DNA of 64,000 nt from Rhodopirellula sp. SM50 (lineage in GTDB: Bacteria; Planctomycetota; Planctomycetia; Pirellulales; Pirellulaceae), in NCBI RefSeq assembly GCF_002289565.1, contig NZ_NTFY01000032.1, positions 1 through 64,000 on the forward strand, in the 5' to 3' direction. The notes beneath the pieces are model-generated. The model made no database searches, was not told where the DNA came from, and worked only from the letters and a program-made list of their open reading frames with translations. Positions 62,119 to 64,000 of the stretch are shown piece after piece. Each line of letters opens with the position of its first letter. Within the stretch, counting starts at the first letter, position 1. A program made the translations under genes and the position numbers.

Positions 62119-63090
62119 ATGACTCGCCAGACCATGCCCGGTTCGAGCACGATTGAACGCATCGAAGCGTTGATTGACCGCCCTGACCTGCTTCATTCGC
62201 CCCCCGAAGTGGCGCAATCGCTGTTGCAGTTGACCAAAAATGACGACTTCGGTCTGCACGAGATCGTCGATTGCATCCGGGCCGATCCGGCGATGTCCAG
62301 CCGCGTGCTACATGTCGTCAACTCCTCTCGCTACGGGTTGAAAACATCGGTGACCAACCTGCACCAAGCCGTATCGCTTTTAGGCGAACGAAGCATTCGC
62401 TTGATCGCGATGACCTTCAGCATTGCCAACGCGTTTTCCACCGGCGCAGCGCGAGAGCTATACAACGACTTTTGGCGACAGGCATTGACGACCGCGGCGG
62501 CCGCCCGTCGACTTGCCGGCCAACTCAACGGCGTGGATCACAACGATGCCTACACGACGGGACTGCTCAGTCATCTGGGTACGCTGGTGTTTGCACAGGT
62601 GGAAGGCGAAAAGTACCTGTCGCTGTACCGGAGCACCTCGGGAGAACGACTATTTGATTTAGAAAGACAAGAATATGGCATCGATCATGTCGACATCGGG
62701 GCACTCGTGCTGTCCAAATGGCAGTTTCCCGAAGTGATTTGCGATGCGGTTCGAAACCATCGCATCACGGAACTCGAAGATCCGCTCACGATGATCGTCC
62801 ACGGCGGCACGCTCGTCTCCGACGCACTTTGGTACGCCGGGGACGAATCGATCGCGACCTGCCGCGGTTGGCTAAAAGACCGATTCAATCTTACGATCGA
62901 CGAATTCATTGAATTGGCCTTGGCGTGTCGCGACGAAGTTCAGCTGGAACTGCAGGTCTATGGTGTCGACGCGGACATGCCAATCGATCCAGAGGAATTA
63001 TTGGAACAGGCCCGCCAACGCTACATGGAATCATCGCTGACCACCGCATTGGACTTCGACTCGTTTGAATCCGTGTTCGGCGAGGAATGA
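62119..63090 (+). CDS. HDOD-domain protein
   Basis: 323 residues from ATG 62119; an in-frame GTG at 62095 is an alternative. The HDOD domain is clear: LHSPPEVAQSLLQLTKNDDFGLHEIVDCIRADPAMSSRVLHVVNSSRYG, AVSLLGERSIRLIAMTFSIANAF, and DAYTTGLLSHLGTLVFA. These HD-related proteins lack the full metal-binding set and act as regulators in signalling, motility and stress. There is no attached GGDEF, EAL or receiver domain. Stands alone, convergent with the MarR gene. Confidence 0.93.
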   Translation: MTRQTMPGSSTIERIEALIDRPDLLHSPPEVAQSLLQLTKNDDFGLHEIVDCIRADPAMSSRVLHVVNSSRYGLKTSVTNLHQAVSLLGERSIRLIAMTFSIANAFSTGAARELYNDFWRQALTTAAAARRLAGQLNGVDHNDAYTTGLLSHLGTLVFAQVEGEKYLSLYRSTSGERLFDLERQEYGIDHVDIGALVLSKWQFPEVICDAVRNHRITELEDPLTMIVHGGTLVSDALWYAGDESIATCRGWLKDRFNLTIDEFIELALACRDEVQLELQVYGVDADMPIDPEELLEQARQRYMESSLTTALDFDSFESVFGEE

Positions 63091-63111
63091 GCGCAACCGG
63101 CGGTCACCGAT

Positions 63112-63573
63112 TCACCCCCGAGCCTTTTCCAGCAATCGACTCAGTTCCTTGAGTTCCGAGCGGGTCAGGTGCCCCATCAATTGCTTGTGCAGATCACTGA
63201 CCGGGGCGTCCATTTTCTTGAGCACCGCCCGCGCGTTCTTGGTGATTTCGATATACACGACACGGCGGTCCTCGGTGCTGCGCCGTCGACTGACCATGTT
63301 CTGTTTTTCAAGCCGGTCGATCAATCCCGTGATCGCCGGGACCACTTGAATCATCCGCTCGGCAATTTCCAAACACGGCATCGGTTTGCCTTCACCTCGC
63401 AGAATGCGTAGCACGTTGTACTGCGACGCCGTCAAGCCGAACTGGCGGAACAGTCGACCGAAGCGATTCTGGAACTGATCATTGGTCCGCAAGAGATTCA
63501 ACAACGCCTCCTGCTCGGGTGACGAAAACGGTTTCTTTTTTTTCAACTCTCGCTGTAACCGGCCGCTTGTCAT
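63112..63573 (-). CDS. MarR-family transcriptional regulator
   Basis: 153 residues from ATG 63573 (MTSGRLQREL). FGLTASQYNVLRILRGEGKPMPCLEIAERMIQVVPAITGLIDRLEKQNMVSRRRSTEDRRVVYIEIT is a complete winged helix-turn-helix with the D-R wing motif. MarR proteins respond to small phenolic or oxidative signals through dimer changes. Its target is unknown; it lies just downstream of the antiporter gene on the same strand. Confidence 0.93.
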   Translation of the reverse strand: MTSGRLQRELKKKKPFSSPEQEALLNLLRTNDQFQNRFGRLFRQFGLTASQYNVLRILRGEGKPMPCLEIAERMIQVVPAITGLIDRLEKQNMVSRRRSTEDRRVVYIEITKNARAVLKKMDAPVSDLHKQLMGHLTRSELKELSRLLEKARG

Positions 63574-63686
63574 GATTGCCTCTCGCGGGTCGTGTTGGAT
63601 TGCGGCATTTAGTTTACACGTCAAGCGATGGCAGAGCCAACGGTGCGGCGGTTGCGTGGCAAAAAGAGAACGATTGACCGTCGATA

Positions 63687-64000
63687 TCATCCGTCGTGGG
63701 TCTCCGCGTCGTCATCGGCCCCGATTGGCGCGCGCCGGTACCGGACGACCGCGACCGCCAGCGTGATGACCGTCAGCGGAATGACGAACCCGATCATGAC
63801 GATCGACAAGGTGCGGTTGACGGCGGGCACGGTCGCCGCGGTGACCAGGTATGCCGTGTAGGCGACGTAATACGCAAGAAACAGACCGCCTTCCCAGCGG
63901 GCGATCAAGTGACCGGTAAAGAAGATCGGCAGGCAGGCGACCGCGACCGCCACCATGACGGGCAAATCCAGCTCGATCGCGGTGTTTGAAACCGCAACGC
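63687..64000 (-). CDS. Na+/Ca2+ antiporter (CaCA family), C-terminal end only
   Basis: The frame is open to the right edge, so only the last ~104 residues are seen. SNTAIELDLPVMVAVAVACLPIFFTG with GHLIARWEGGLFLAYYVAYTAYLV matches the last helices of YrbG/CaxA-type calcium/sodium antiporters (the S-N-x-x-I/A and helix-loop-helix ending H-G-(I/L)-x-R-x-E-G). The end (RYRRAPIGADDDAETHDG) is hydrophilic. The 113-bp gap to the MarR gene allows co-transcription. Confidence 0.85.
   Translation of the reverse strand, partial: VAVSNTAIELDLPVMVAVAVACLPIFFTGHLIARWEGGLFLAYYVAYTAYLVTAATVPAVNRTLSIVMIGFVIPLTVITLAVAVVRYRRAPIGADDDAETHDG

Overview
The window looks like a high-GC chromosomal segment of a planctomycete, most likely family Pirellulaceae (Rhodopirellula/Stieleria-like). 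The reasons are the gene repertoire and the intergenic DNA: a PSCyt1/DUF1549/DUF1553 gene followed by DUF1501, a DUF1559 prepilin-like protein, DUF1080, a sulfatase, Tat-exported Gfo/Idh/MocA and sugar-isomerase-like proteins, a PEP-CTERM protein, a giant LEPR-XLL/DUF4347 adhesin, an ECF sigma factor coupled to a large Ser/Thr kinase, and many short palindromic repeat families.

Layout. 1-6.5 kb: N-terminal ~2,150 residues of a giant secreted adhesin on the minus strand. 6.8-10.4 kb: sulfatase and L-lactate permease. 10.4-15.7 kb: a repeat array, a three-gene operon with a nucleotidyltransferase-fold protein, an ABC exporter pair and an OmpA-like lipoprotein. 16.3-21.1 kb: isomerase/oxidoreductase operon, a Rof-like Rho-binding protein, a zinc alcohol dehydrogenase and a PEP-CTERM protein. 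21.3-26.8 kb: DUF2314-ankyrin protein, then a tightly overlapping sensory operon (PhnD-like lipoprotein, GAF histidine kinase, REC-PAS-histidine kinase). 27-30.1 kb: DUF1080 protein and a zinc-ribbon/lipoprotein pair.

30.5-42.7 kb is accessory DNA that starts at a tRNA-Arg(ACG). It holds a Uma2 nuclease-fold protein, a HEAT/DUF4375 protein, a DUF1778-GNAT toxin-antitoxin pair, an uncharacterised three-gene operon with an XRE regulator and a palindromic operator, a dead REP-associated transposase flanked by its REP-like sequences, a helicase remnant, several gene-tail remnants and at least four families of palindromic or MITE-like repeats. An ACR3 arsenite permease follows.

44.6-64 kb returns to ordinary planctomycete content: PSCyt1/DUF1553-DUF1501 pair, FAD oxidoreductase, two gene fragments meeting at a deletion scar (a thioredoxin-like tail and an SGNH hydrolase missing its catalytic ends), the sigma-factor/kinase operon, DUF1559 plus small lipoprotein, a large Ig-like/thioredoxin protein, HDOD protein, MarR regulator, and the C-terminal end of a Na+/Ca2+ antiporter running off the right edge.

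The strongest items for a second look are: a repeat that supplies the stop codon (Val-Ala-stop) of three different genes; the REP-associated transposase whose apparent catalytic Tyr codon is now amber; the PhnD-HK-REC/PAS/HK operon; and the operator-controlled small protein/XRE/VOC operon at 34.9-36.2 kb. All family names come from reading motifs by eye; no database search was run.
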